11,344 nucleotides of DNA. Origin: Calditrichia bacterium (GTDB taxonomy: Bacteria > Calditrichota > Calditrichia > Calditrichales > Calditrichaceae). The stretch is from assembly GCA_027039465.1 (NCBI GenBank), contig JALWEA010000295.1:1-11344 (forward strand). Direction: 5' to 3'. This document shows positions 5,445-11,344 of this stretch, piece after piece. Positions within the stretch are counted from its first letter, which is position 1. The number at the start of each line of letters is the position of its first letter. The notes under the pieces were generated by a model that searched no databases, was not told the origin of the DNA, and saw only the letters and a program-made list of their open reading frames with translations. The position numbers and the translations under genes were made by a program.

Positions 5445-6635
5445 ATGATTAAACGTACATTATCACAAAAGCTTCACCAAGTAGCTCGGCAATATCCCGT
5501 TATTACGGTAACAGGCCCGCGGCAATCCGGAAAAACAACCCTGGTCCGTTCCGAATTTAATAATTATCAGTATTTTTCGATGGAGAATCCGGATACCCGA
5601 CAAATAGCACTTGAAGATCCTCGAGGCTTTTTGCGTTCATTCGAAACGGGTGTTATTTTGGATGAAGTTCAACGAACACCGGATTTATTTTCCTACATTC
5701 AAACGTTGGTGGATGAAGATGATCGTCCGGGGCGATTTATTCTGACGGGATCGCAAAATTTTCTTCTTTCGGAAAAGATTTCGCAATCTTTGGCTGGACG
5801 TACCGCCATTTTGCATCTTTTCCCATTTTCAAAACGAGAGTTATTCGAACAGCCGGATATGCATCCCGATCATTTCCCGGTGCAAGCTAAAACGGACTCG
5901 ACCAATATTGATTTATGGCAACTTTTATATCAGGGTTTCTATCCCAGAATTCATGATAAAAAACTTAATCCGACGGAATGGTATGCCTGGTACTATCAAA
6001 CCTATATCGAACGGGATGTACGGTTGTTGCAAAATATTGGCGATCTGAATGCCTTTACCCGTTTTATTCGTCTTTGTGCGGGAAGGAACGGTCAACTGCT
6101 CAATCTATCCAATTTGGCAACGGATGCAGGAATTACACATACTACGGCCAGACGTTGGCTTTCTATTCTGCAAGCAGGATTTATTTTGACATTGGTTCAA
6201 CCGCATTTTGAGAATTTTAGAAAGCGCATTGTCAAATCACCGAAATTGTATTTTTTTGACACGGGTTTACTGACCTTTTTATTAGGGATTCGCAATGCGG
6301 ATGAATTACAATTCCATGCCATGCGCGGCGCCATTTTTGAAACTTACGTTTTTTCGGAATTATACAAAATGTTTGTTCATTCCGGTCAAATACCTCATAT
6401 TTATTTTTGGCATGATGCCAAAGGACATGAAGTGGATTTTATTATCGACCGGGGGAACAAATTGATTCCAATCGAAGCCAAATCCGGGGAGACGTTTAAT
6501 TCCGACTTTATTAAGGGATTGCAGTACTATTTGGGATTAGCCAAAGAACGCGCCGATGGTCCCATGCTTGTTTATGCAGGCGCGGAAAGTTTTTATTTTA
6601 AGGATATTCGGGTTTTGTCCTGGCAAAGTCTTTGA
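5445..6635 (+). CDS. AAA_14/DUF4143 ATPase with C-terminal PD-(D/E)xK nuclease-type motif
   Basis: A protein of 396 residues, the normal length for the family. The N-terminal P-loop is GPRQSGKTT (24-32), Walker B is VILDEVQ (70-76, D73/E74) and the sensor segment is ILTGSQN (99-105), followed by the typical SLAGR. The middle is a helical, winged-helix-like region, with ARRWLSILQAGFI and KLYFFDTGLL typical of DUF4143. The end carries E299 in GAIFE, D331 in GHEVDF and E344-x-K346 in IPIEAKSG, the spacing of a PD-(D/E)xK nuclease core. All catalytic residues look intact. Members are widespread, often occur in many copies per genome, and have no agreed function; many sit near toxin-antitoxin or mobile genes. 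The flanks here (broken hicBA, an inverted-repeat element, an antitoxin-like tail) and AT-rich base use fit an acquired gene. It is probably transcribed alone. Confidence 0.9.
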   Translation: MIKRTLSQKLHQVARQYPVITVTGPRQSGKTTLVRSEFNNYQYFSMENPDTRQIALEDPRGFLRSFETGVILDEVQRTPDLFSYIQTLVDEDDRPGRFILTGSQNFLLSEKISQSLAGRTAILHLFPFSKRELFEQPDMHPDHFPVQAKTDSTNIDLWQLLYQGFYPRIHDKKLNPTEWYAWYYQTYIERDVRLLQNIGDLNAFTRFIRLCAGRNGQLLNLSNLATDAGITHTTARRWLSILQAGFILTLVQPHFENFRKRIVKSPKLYFFDTGLLTFLLGIRNADELQFHAMRGAIFETYVFSELYKMFVHSGQIPHIYFWHDAKGHEVDFIIDRGNKLIPIEAKSGETFNSDFIKGLQYYLGLAKERADGPMLVYAGAESFYFKDIRVLSWQSL

Positions 6636-6670
6636 GCAAATATTTAGGCATAAATAAAAGTGAACTAAAT

Positions 6671-6817
6671 ATGAAATTGTTACGGTTTTTTCCTTTTTTT
6701 AAGATAAAAAAGAGAACACAGGAAAAGGACTTAAAAAAATTAAAAGAAGTTTTTGGAATTTGGAAAAATCGTAATATTTCCAAGTTAAGTTTACGTAAAA
6801 AGGTATGGAGAGTGTAG
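6671..6817 (+). CDS. Orphan short antitoxin-like peptide (possible remnant)
   Basis: A Lys-rich peptide of 48 residues. Its C-terminus, FGIWKNRNISKLSLRKKVWRV, resembles the toxin-binding tail of small VapB/RelB-type antitoxins (G-I/L-W-K-D-R-x-I-S/T-x-E-x-L-R-K-x-A-W-R). The usual N-terminal DNA-binding or dimerisation segment is not present; instead there is MKLLRFFPFFKIKKR. I chose the ATG at 6671; an earlier TTG at 6632 overlaps the ATPase stop and adds 13 residues. No strong Shine-Dalgarno is visible. No PIN-domain or RelE toxin follows before the next gene at 6892. It may be a decayed antitoxin, or a chance frame that happens to look like one. The resemblance is from memory of the families, so confidence is low. 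Confidence 0.35.
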   Translation: MKLLRFFPFFKIKKRTQEKDLKKLKEVFGIWKNRNISKLSLRKKVWRV

Positions 6818-6891
6818 ACAAGTTTAAGGGATTACAAAGGTAATAAAATAATAAAAGTTAAAAGTGACTTAAATGTTAGTACATATAGAGA

Positions 6892-7707
6892 ATGAAAATC
6901 GCATTAATCCAACAACACTGCACCAAAGACAAGCGGAAAAATCTTGAACGGGCGCTCAAGGCTGCCCAAAAAGCCGCTCTTGAAGGCGCTAAAATCATTG
7001 CCTTTGCCGAACTGGCCTTTGAACCGTTTTATCCGCAGCATCCGAATCCTGCCGATCGATTGGCGTTGGCCGAAGCGATTCCCGGGCCGACAACCGAGCG
7101 TTTTATTCAATTAGCCAAAGAATTGGGCGTGGTTTTTGTATTGAATCTCTACGAACGTGACGGTGACAAAGCCTTTGATACCTCACCTGTGATTGATGCC
7201 GACGGCACTCTGTTGGGTACCACGCGCATGCTGCACATCACCGACTACGAAGGCTTTTATGAACAGGATTATTACGATCCGGGCGATCACGATGCGCCGG
7301 TTTACCAAACGGAATTCGGCAAAATCGGTGTGGCTATTTGTTACGATCGCCATTATCCGGAGTATATGCGCCGTTTGGCCTTGCAGGGTGCAGAGATTGT
7401 ATTTGTGCCGCAGGCCGGTGCCATCGGCGAATGGCCGGAAGGTTTGTACCAAGCCGAATTGCGGGTGGCCGCTTTTCAAAACGGTTACTTCACGGCTTTG
7501 TGTAATCGCGTAGGGAAAGAAGATGTGCTTGAATTTGCCGGGGAATCCTTTGTGTGCGATCCGTTCGGTCAGGTGATTGCGCAGGCTGCCAAAGGCAGGG
7601 ATGAAATTTTGTATTGCGACATCGATCTTGACCGCATAAAGGAAAGCCCTGCGAAAAAATGGTTTTTCCGTGATCGCCGGGCGGAGTTGTACGGGGAATG
7701 GTTTTAA
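6892..7707 (+). CDS. Carbon-nitrogen hydrolase (nitrilase superfamily), catalytic Lys replaced by Met
   Basis: A protein of 271 residues. The first strand of the nitrilase fold, KIALIQQHC, begins right after the ATG, which supports this start although the Shine-Dalgarno is weak. The catalytic Glu is E40 (FAELAFEPFYP). The Cys is C150 in VAICYDRHYPE, and the second Glu is E124 in GFYEQDYYDPGD. The expected Lys lies in an R-K-x-H-I/L-P motif; here the motif is R112-M113-L-H115-I, so Met replaces it. NRVGKED and FAGESFVCDPFGQV are further family marks. The overall pattern is closest to the beta-ureidopropionase / N-carbamoylputrescine amidase branch, which hydrolyses N-carbamoyl amines in the cytoplasm. 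No polyamine or pyrimidine genes are nearby, so I do not assign a substrate. It lies alone between the accessory island and the kinase gene. Confidence 0.85.
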   Translation: MKIALIQQHCTKDKRKNLERALKAAQKAALEGAKIIAFAELAFEPFYPQHPNPADRLALAEAIPGPTTERFIQLAKELGVVFVLNLYERDGDKAFDTSPVIDADGTLLGTTRMLHITDYEGFYEQDYYDPGDHDAPVYQTEFGKIGVAICYDRHYPEYMRRLALQGAEIVFVPQAGAIGEWPEGLYQAELRVAAFQNGYFTALCNRVGKEDVLEFAGESFVCDPFGQVIAQAAKGRDEILYCDIDLDRIKESPAKKWFFRDRRAELYGEWF

Positions 7708-7954
7708 ACGCCAACTTTGTTTAGCGAATCATTGGGCATCAACTTTATCGGAAACATAATTAATTAAAGAAAATTGTTACAGATCATTCAGCCTTTTTCT
7801 ATTTATTTTCAGAATAAAATTTCCCAATAGTCTTTTTCATTGTTAATATCAAAAATTTCCTTCACATCTATTCTTCCAAAAAAATAAGTAAAATTTGATT
7901 TAGCCGCTTCTGTGAGATTATATTGTTGTGGGATCATCATGATAAAAATTTTTT
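7708..7954. other. AT-rich gene-free leader before the sensor kinase
   Basis: In these 247 bases I see no gene, no RNA gene and no clear terminator hairpin for the hydrolase gene. The right end holds a promoter candidate, listed separately. Confidence 0.5.
7895..7924 (+). promoter_or_regulatory. Candidate sigma70-type promoter for the kinase-regulator pair
   Basis: TTGATT (7895-7900) and TATATT (7919-7924) are 18 bases apart. Transcription would begin near 7931, leaving a 5' leader of about 24 bases before the ATG at 7955. No Shine-Dalgarno is close to that ATG, so the short leader may support leader-dependent or weak initiation. Confidence 0.4.
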
Positions 7955-10900
7955 ATGCAAAGAATATTAAAAATAGTACTCTTTTTTTATTTCATTGTTT
8001 TTGTTCCGTTTCCCGCTTCAGCTCAGGCGAATGGCAACCGTTTCGAACATGTTTCCATTGAACAGGGACTTTCGAATTCTTCCGTCTTCAGTATTGTGCA
8101 GGACTCCATCGGATTTATGTGGTTTGCTACGGAAGACGGGCTGAATCGCTACGATGGCTACACGTGTCGTATCTATCGACATCTGCCCAACGATAGTAAC
8201 AGTATTGCTTCATCCGTGGTGAAAAAACTGTTTGTTGACGCCAAAGGACGTTTTTGGATTATCACGCAAAACGGAGATCTTGATCGATATCTTTTCCAAA
8301 AAGATTGTTTTTTGCATTACAAATTCTACCGAAAAGATCGGAGATTGAAAGTAAGCACCATTACTCAGGATCGACAAGGGCGGGTTTTTCTCGGCACCAA
8401 AACCGGCCGGTTGTTTTATTACCATTCCGCACAGGATACATTTTTATCGCTACCTATTTCCAAGAATCCGGCGAAGCCATTTCATTTGCACACCATGTAT
8501 GCGGATCGGCTGGGGCGAATCTGGTTGGGTACGTTTGAAGGTTTGTTTCGATACGATCCGGCTGATAGCCGTATTCTTACCATGTCAGAAACAAGCGGGT
8601 GGGATTTTGGCATGGTTCTGGACATGGCAGGAGATCAACAAGGGCGTATCTGGATTGCCGACGCCGGGAACGGTCTTTTTTGTTTCGATTCCGGGAAGAA
8701 GCGATTTTTTCACTATAAAAAAGGCGAAAAAAATTCTCATGGATTAAACAGTAATCGAATCGCTAGTGTGTTAATGGATTCCAATGGTAATTTATGGGTT
8801 GGAACCGTGGATCGGGGGCTGAATGTCTGGTTCGCCGGCACAGATCGTTTTGTTTACTATGTGCATAATCTCTCGGATAGCCGCTCTGTCGTCAACGGCG
8901 CCATCTTTGCCATTTACGAGGACAAGAACGGTGGCATCTGGATCGGAAGTTACGGTGGCGGGGTTTGCCGCTACGATCCGCATCAGCCGCCCTTTCATAA
9001 AATCACACATCGCCCGCACGACCGCAGCGGCTTGAGCAGTAATATCGTGCTTTCGATCTGTGAAGATCACCAAGGGAAATTGTGGGTGGGCACCGATGGC
9101 GGCGGTTTGAATGTGCTTGAGCCGGAATCGAACTCTTTTCGCCATTATTTTCGGCAGGCCGGTGAAAGGAGCAGCAATTCGATTACGGCTTTGCTCGAAA
9201 CTTCCGATGAAACGCTATGGCTGGGCATGGACGTGGGAGGTCAGGCTCCCGGTGGTTTGATTTACTGCTTTAACTCGGCTTTAAAGCGTTTTGAACGGTT
9301 CGAATTGATTCGGCCAAAGTTTGGGGGCGTTTCCGTTTTTATGGAAGATCATCGGGGAAGGCTGTGGATCGGTACGTTTGCCGAGGGTCTGTATTGTTAT
9401 GACCGTCAAAGCAGCCAGGTGACGCATCTTGTATTTGACAAAAAAAAGAGCCAAGGCCTATGCGGAAACAGTATCCTCTCTTTGCAGGAAGATGACAGCG
9501 GGCAAATCTGGATTGGCACGCTGAATCGCGGGCTTGATCGGTATAATCCGATGACGGGTAAGTTTACTCACTTCGAATCTCAGTCGGATAATCCCAAATC
9601 ACTGTGCGGCAATAGCGTATTTTCCATGACTAAAGATAATGAGGGGCGGCTGTGGTTTGGCACCAATGGCGGATTAAATGGTCGGCTTCCAAATAATGAC
9701 GCGTTCTTTTCGCTTACCACCACTGACGGTCTTCCGGGGAATCTAATTTACGGTATTTTAAGCGACTCAGCTGGTCAATTATGGTTAAGTACCAATCGCG
9801 GACTGGTTTGCTTTAATCCGAAGACGGGGGCGATTAAAAAGTATGGCCCGGCTGACGGCTTGCTCAATTTTGAATTCACGCAGGGCGCTTATTGTAAAAG
9901 GCGCAACGGCGCTTTGTATTTTGGCGGGAATAAAGGGCTTACCTACTTTAATCCGGATGATTTTAAAGAAAATAAATATGAACCGCCGGTGGTTTTAACG
10001 GATTTTTTAGTTAAAGGGAAAAAATTCAAACTAAAGAATTCAATTCTGTTTACTAAAAGAATCGTGCTTTCCTACCGGCAAAATTTTTTCTCATTTAAAT
10101 TTGCCGCGCTGGATTACAGAGCGTCCGGGAAAAACGAATACGCCTATCGTTTGACGGGAGTGGATGATGATTGGGTGTATTGCGGACATAGGCGTTTTGC
10201 CGACTATACCGATATTGCGCCCGGCGAATATGTATTTGAGGCCAAAGCTACAAACAGTGACGGTATTTGGGGCCAAAAGCGAGCAACCGTTGAATTGATT
10301 ATTTTACCGCCTTTTTGGCAAACGTGGTGGTTTCGATTGCTGGCCTTTCTGGCTTTGGCTGCGCTGCTTTTTGCCGCTCATTCCTATCGGCTCAACAAGA
10401 AATTGGAAGTGGAACGCACGCGTTTGCGCATTGCCCGTGACCTGCACGATGATGTCAGCGCAACTATTACGGGCATTGCTTATTTTACCGAAGCATTGGA
10501 GCGGCAGGTTGCCGAACACAAAACGCCGGGATTGGAAAAATTGTTTACGCTCATTCGGGAAAGCGTGCGCAATGTGCAAGATTCCATGAGCGACATCATC
10601 TGGGCAATTAAGCCGGAGAACGATCATTGGGAAACGTTCTTTCCAAAACTGCGCCGCTTTGCTTCGGAGATGTGCGAAAGTAAAGGAATTGACTATGCTA
10701 TCGAAATGCCGCAGACGGTTCCTGTCAAAGAACTCGAGATGGAAATGCGGCGCAATATCTGGCTGATCTTTAAGGAAACGATTACCAATAGTGTGAAACA
10801 TTCTTCCTGTAAGCAGATGAAGATTTGGGCCAGGGCGGAGAAGAACCATTTGCTTTTGCATATAGAGGATGATGGCAAGGGTTTTGATCCGCAAGAGCAC

Positions 10901-11017
10901 AGCATCGGGAATGGATTGTCTAATATTTACAAGCGCTGTCAGGCCCTGAAGGGCAAGGCCGAATTGAGAACAGCTCCGGGCAAGGGCGTTTGCTGGGAAA
11001 TTGATCTGCCGTTATGA
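7955..11017 (+). CDS. Two-component sensor histidine kinase with Reg_prop propellers and Y_Y_Y domain
   Basis: A protein of 1020 residues. The signal peptide is residues 1-23 (PASA before QA). From FEHVSIEQGLSNSSV onward there are 14 blade motifs of the G-x-[IL]-W-[IVL]-G-T...G-L-x-x-[YF] type, to about residue 680. That number fits two seven-bladed propellers in the periplasm. A Y_Y_Y domain follows at about 705-782 and one transmembrane helix at 791-808. The HisKA_3 dimerisation domain has its phospho-acceptor at His831 (ARDLHDDVS). The HATPase has the N box at N945 (TNSVKHS), the G1 box DDGKGFD (972-978) and GNGLSN (985-990). All key residues are present. Unlike Bacteroidota hybrid systems there is no fused receiver or AraC domain; the receiver is the next gene, 10 bases away. 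Relatives often sense polysaccharide fragments, but no sugar-use genes lie in the window, so the ligand is unknown. Confidence 0.93.
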   Translation: MQRILKIVLFFYFIVFVPFPASAQANGNRFEHVSIEQGLSNSSVFSIVQDSIGFMWFATEDGLNRYDGYTCRIYRHLPNDSNSIASSVVKKLFVDAKGRFWIITQNGDLDRYLFQKDCFLHYKFYRKDRRLKVSTITQDRQGRVFLGTKTGRLFYYHSAQDTFLSLPISKNPAKPFHLHTMYADRLGRIWLGTFEGLFRYDPADSRILTMSETSGWDFGMVLDMAGDQQGRIWIADAGNGLFCFDSGKKRFFHYKKGEKNSHGLNSNRIASVLMDSNGNLWVGTVDRGLNVWFAGTDRFVYYVHNLSDSRSVVNGAIFAIYEDKNGGIWIGSYGGGVCRYDPHQPPFHKITHRPHDRSGLSSNIVLSICEDHQGKLWVGTDGGGLNVLEPESNSFRHYFRQAGERSSNSITALLETSDETLWLGMDVGGQAPGGLIYCFNSALKRFERFELIRPKFGGVSVFMEDHRGRLWIGTFAEGLYCYDRQSSQVTHLVFDKKKSQGLCGNSILSLQEDDSGQIWIGTLNRGLDRYNPMTGKFTHFESQSDNPKSLCGNSVFSMTKDNEGRLWFGTNGGLNGRLPNNDAFFSLTTTDGLPGNLIYGILSDSAGQLWLSTNRGLVCFNPKTGAIKKYGPADGLLNFEFTQGAYCKRRNGALYFGGNKGLTYFNPDDFKENKYEPPVVLTDFLVKGKKFKLKNSILFTKRIVLSYRQNFFSFKFAALDYRASGKNEYAYRLTGVDDDWVYCGHRRFADYTDIAPGEYVFEAKATNSDGIWGQKRATVELIILPPFWQTWWFRLLAFLALAALLFAAHSYRLNKKLEVERTRLRIARDLHDDVSATITGIAYFTEALERQVAEHKTPGLEKLFTLIRESVRNVQDSMSDIIWAIKPENDHWETFFPKLRRFASEMCESKGIDYAIEMPQTVPVKELEMEMRRNIWLIFKETITNSVKHSSCKQMKIWARAEKNHLLLHIEDDGKGFDPQEHSIGNGLSNIYKRCQALKGKAELRTAPGKGVCWEIDLPL

Positions 11018-11022
11018 AAGGG
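11017..11022 (+). promoter_or_regulatory. Shine-Dalgarno AAAGGG for the response regulator
   Basis: AAAGGG starts at the last base of the kinase stop codon and lies 5 bases before the ATG at 11028. It supports that start and co-translation with the kinase. Confidence 0.6.
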
Positions 11023-11027
11023 TAATC

Positions 11028-11344
11028 ATGAAGGATGACTTGATTTACATTGCCATTGTGGAAGATAATCCGCTTATGCGTCAGGGTTGGGAAATGGCGT
11101 TGAATGCGGCGGAGAATATGCGCGTCGTGGGCGCTTATCCGAATTGTGAGCAGGCTTTGAATAGCGAAGGCATGGCAGAAGCCGATGTGGTTTTGATGGA
11201 TATTGGTTTGCCGGGCATGTCCGGCATTGACGGTGTGCGTTATTTAAAAGAACGTTTTCCTGAACAAGTGATCATCATGTGTACCGTGCATGAAGATGAT
11301 GAGAAGATATTCGAATCTTTGTGCGCCGGGGCAGTGGGCTATTT
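11028..11344 (+). CDS. NarL/FixJ-type response regulator, receiver domain (3' end outside window)
   Basis: The 105 whole codons visible form almost a complete receiver domain. The acidic pocket is E12/D13 (IAIVEDNPLMRQG), the phosphate acceptor is D58 (VVLMDIGLPGMSG) and the switch Thr is T86 (IIMCTVHEDD). The segment AGAVGYF is the one just before the conserved Lys, which falls beyond the edge. The pattern matches NarL-type regulators, which normally carry a C-terminal LuxR helix-turn-helix; that part is not in the window, so DNA binding is inferred. The partner HisKA_3 kinase directly upstream is the usual mate for this class. It should be phosphorylated by that kinase and control target genes elsewhere. 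Confidence 0.93.
   Translation, partial: MKDDLIYIAIVEDNPLMRQGWEMALNAAENMRVVGAYPNCEQALNSEGMAEADVVLMDIGLPGMSGIDGVRYLKERFPEQVIIMCTVHEDDEKIFESLCAGAVGY

Noticed and set aside
5445..6635. New anti-phage defence gene
   Set aside because: ATPase plus PD-(D/E)xK motif beside toxin-antitoxin relics is suggestive, but this is the standard, very common DUF4143 architecture with no additional conserved partner gene here.
6892..7707. Firm aguB (N-carbamoylputrescine amidase) assignment
   Set aside because: No agmatine deiminase or polyamine gene is nearby and the catalytic Lys is altered, so the substrate cannot be named.
10304..10900. Open frame of 198 codons antisense to the kinase domains
   Set aside because: The sense strand carries intact HisKA_3 and HATPase motifs. 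The antisense product shows no family signature.

Overview
The window looks like chromosomal DNA from an uncultivated or poorly studied bacterium of the Fibrobacterota-Chlorobiota-Bacteroidota (FCB) superphylum. A Calditrichota, Ignavibacteriota or KSB1-like lineage fits best. The pointers are a propeller-to-outer-membrane-barrel fusion, paired small secreted proteins with a PG(A/T)GE(V/Y)Y motif, and a periplasmic two-component-propeller (Reg_prop) histidine kinase followed by its response regulator. This placement rests on gene style, not on a database match. All real genes found are on the + strand, and the window cuts a gene at each end.

Layout. (1) 1-1920: the 3' part of a gene for a TolB/PD40-type propeller joined to an Omp85-like outer membrane barrel. 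(2) 1921-2249: a gene-free block made mostly of heptanucleotide tandem repeats in both orientations, plus one copy of a 25-nt dispersed motif. (3) 2250-4810: a compact likely operon with two tandem paralogous secreted or membrane proteins of unknown function, then an NAD(P)-dependent extended SDR of the RmlD-like type two bases later. (4) 4811-6891: an AT-richer accessory island. It has an intact HicB-type antitoxin (4864-5067) and a decayed hicA toxin remnant that ends at a 189-bp MITE-like inverted-repeat element (5125-5313). Next come a palindrome and promoter-like site, an AAA/DUF4143 ATPase with a C-terminal PD-(D/E)xK-type nuclease signature (5445-6635), and a short orphan antitoxin-like tail (6671-6817). 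(5) 6892-7707: a carbon-nitrogen hydrolase (nitrilase superfamily) that has Met where the catalytic Lys is expected. (6) 7708-7954: a gene-free AT-rich leader with a sigma70-like promoter candidate. (7) 7955-11344: a 1020-residue sensor kinase (14 propeller-blade motifs, Y_Y_Y domain, one TM segment, HisKA_3, HATPase) and, 10 bases later, the start of a NarL-type response regulator.

How the parts work together. The kinase and regulator form one signalling pair, the periplasmic propeller sensing and the cytoplasmic regulator responding; its targets are outside the window. The 2250-4810 genes are probably co-transcribed and concern the cell envelope. The 4811-6891 island reads as a graveyard of selfish or addiction modules. 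I found no convincing new multi-gene system. The most interesting signals are in the non-coding DNA: the heptad repeat block, the nested inverted-repeat element at the broken hicA, and the 25-27-nt motif they share. The altered nitrilase active site also deserves a check.
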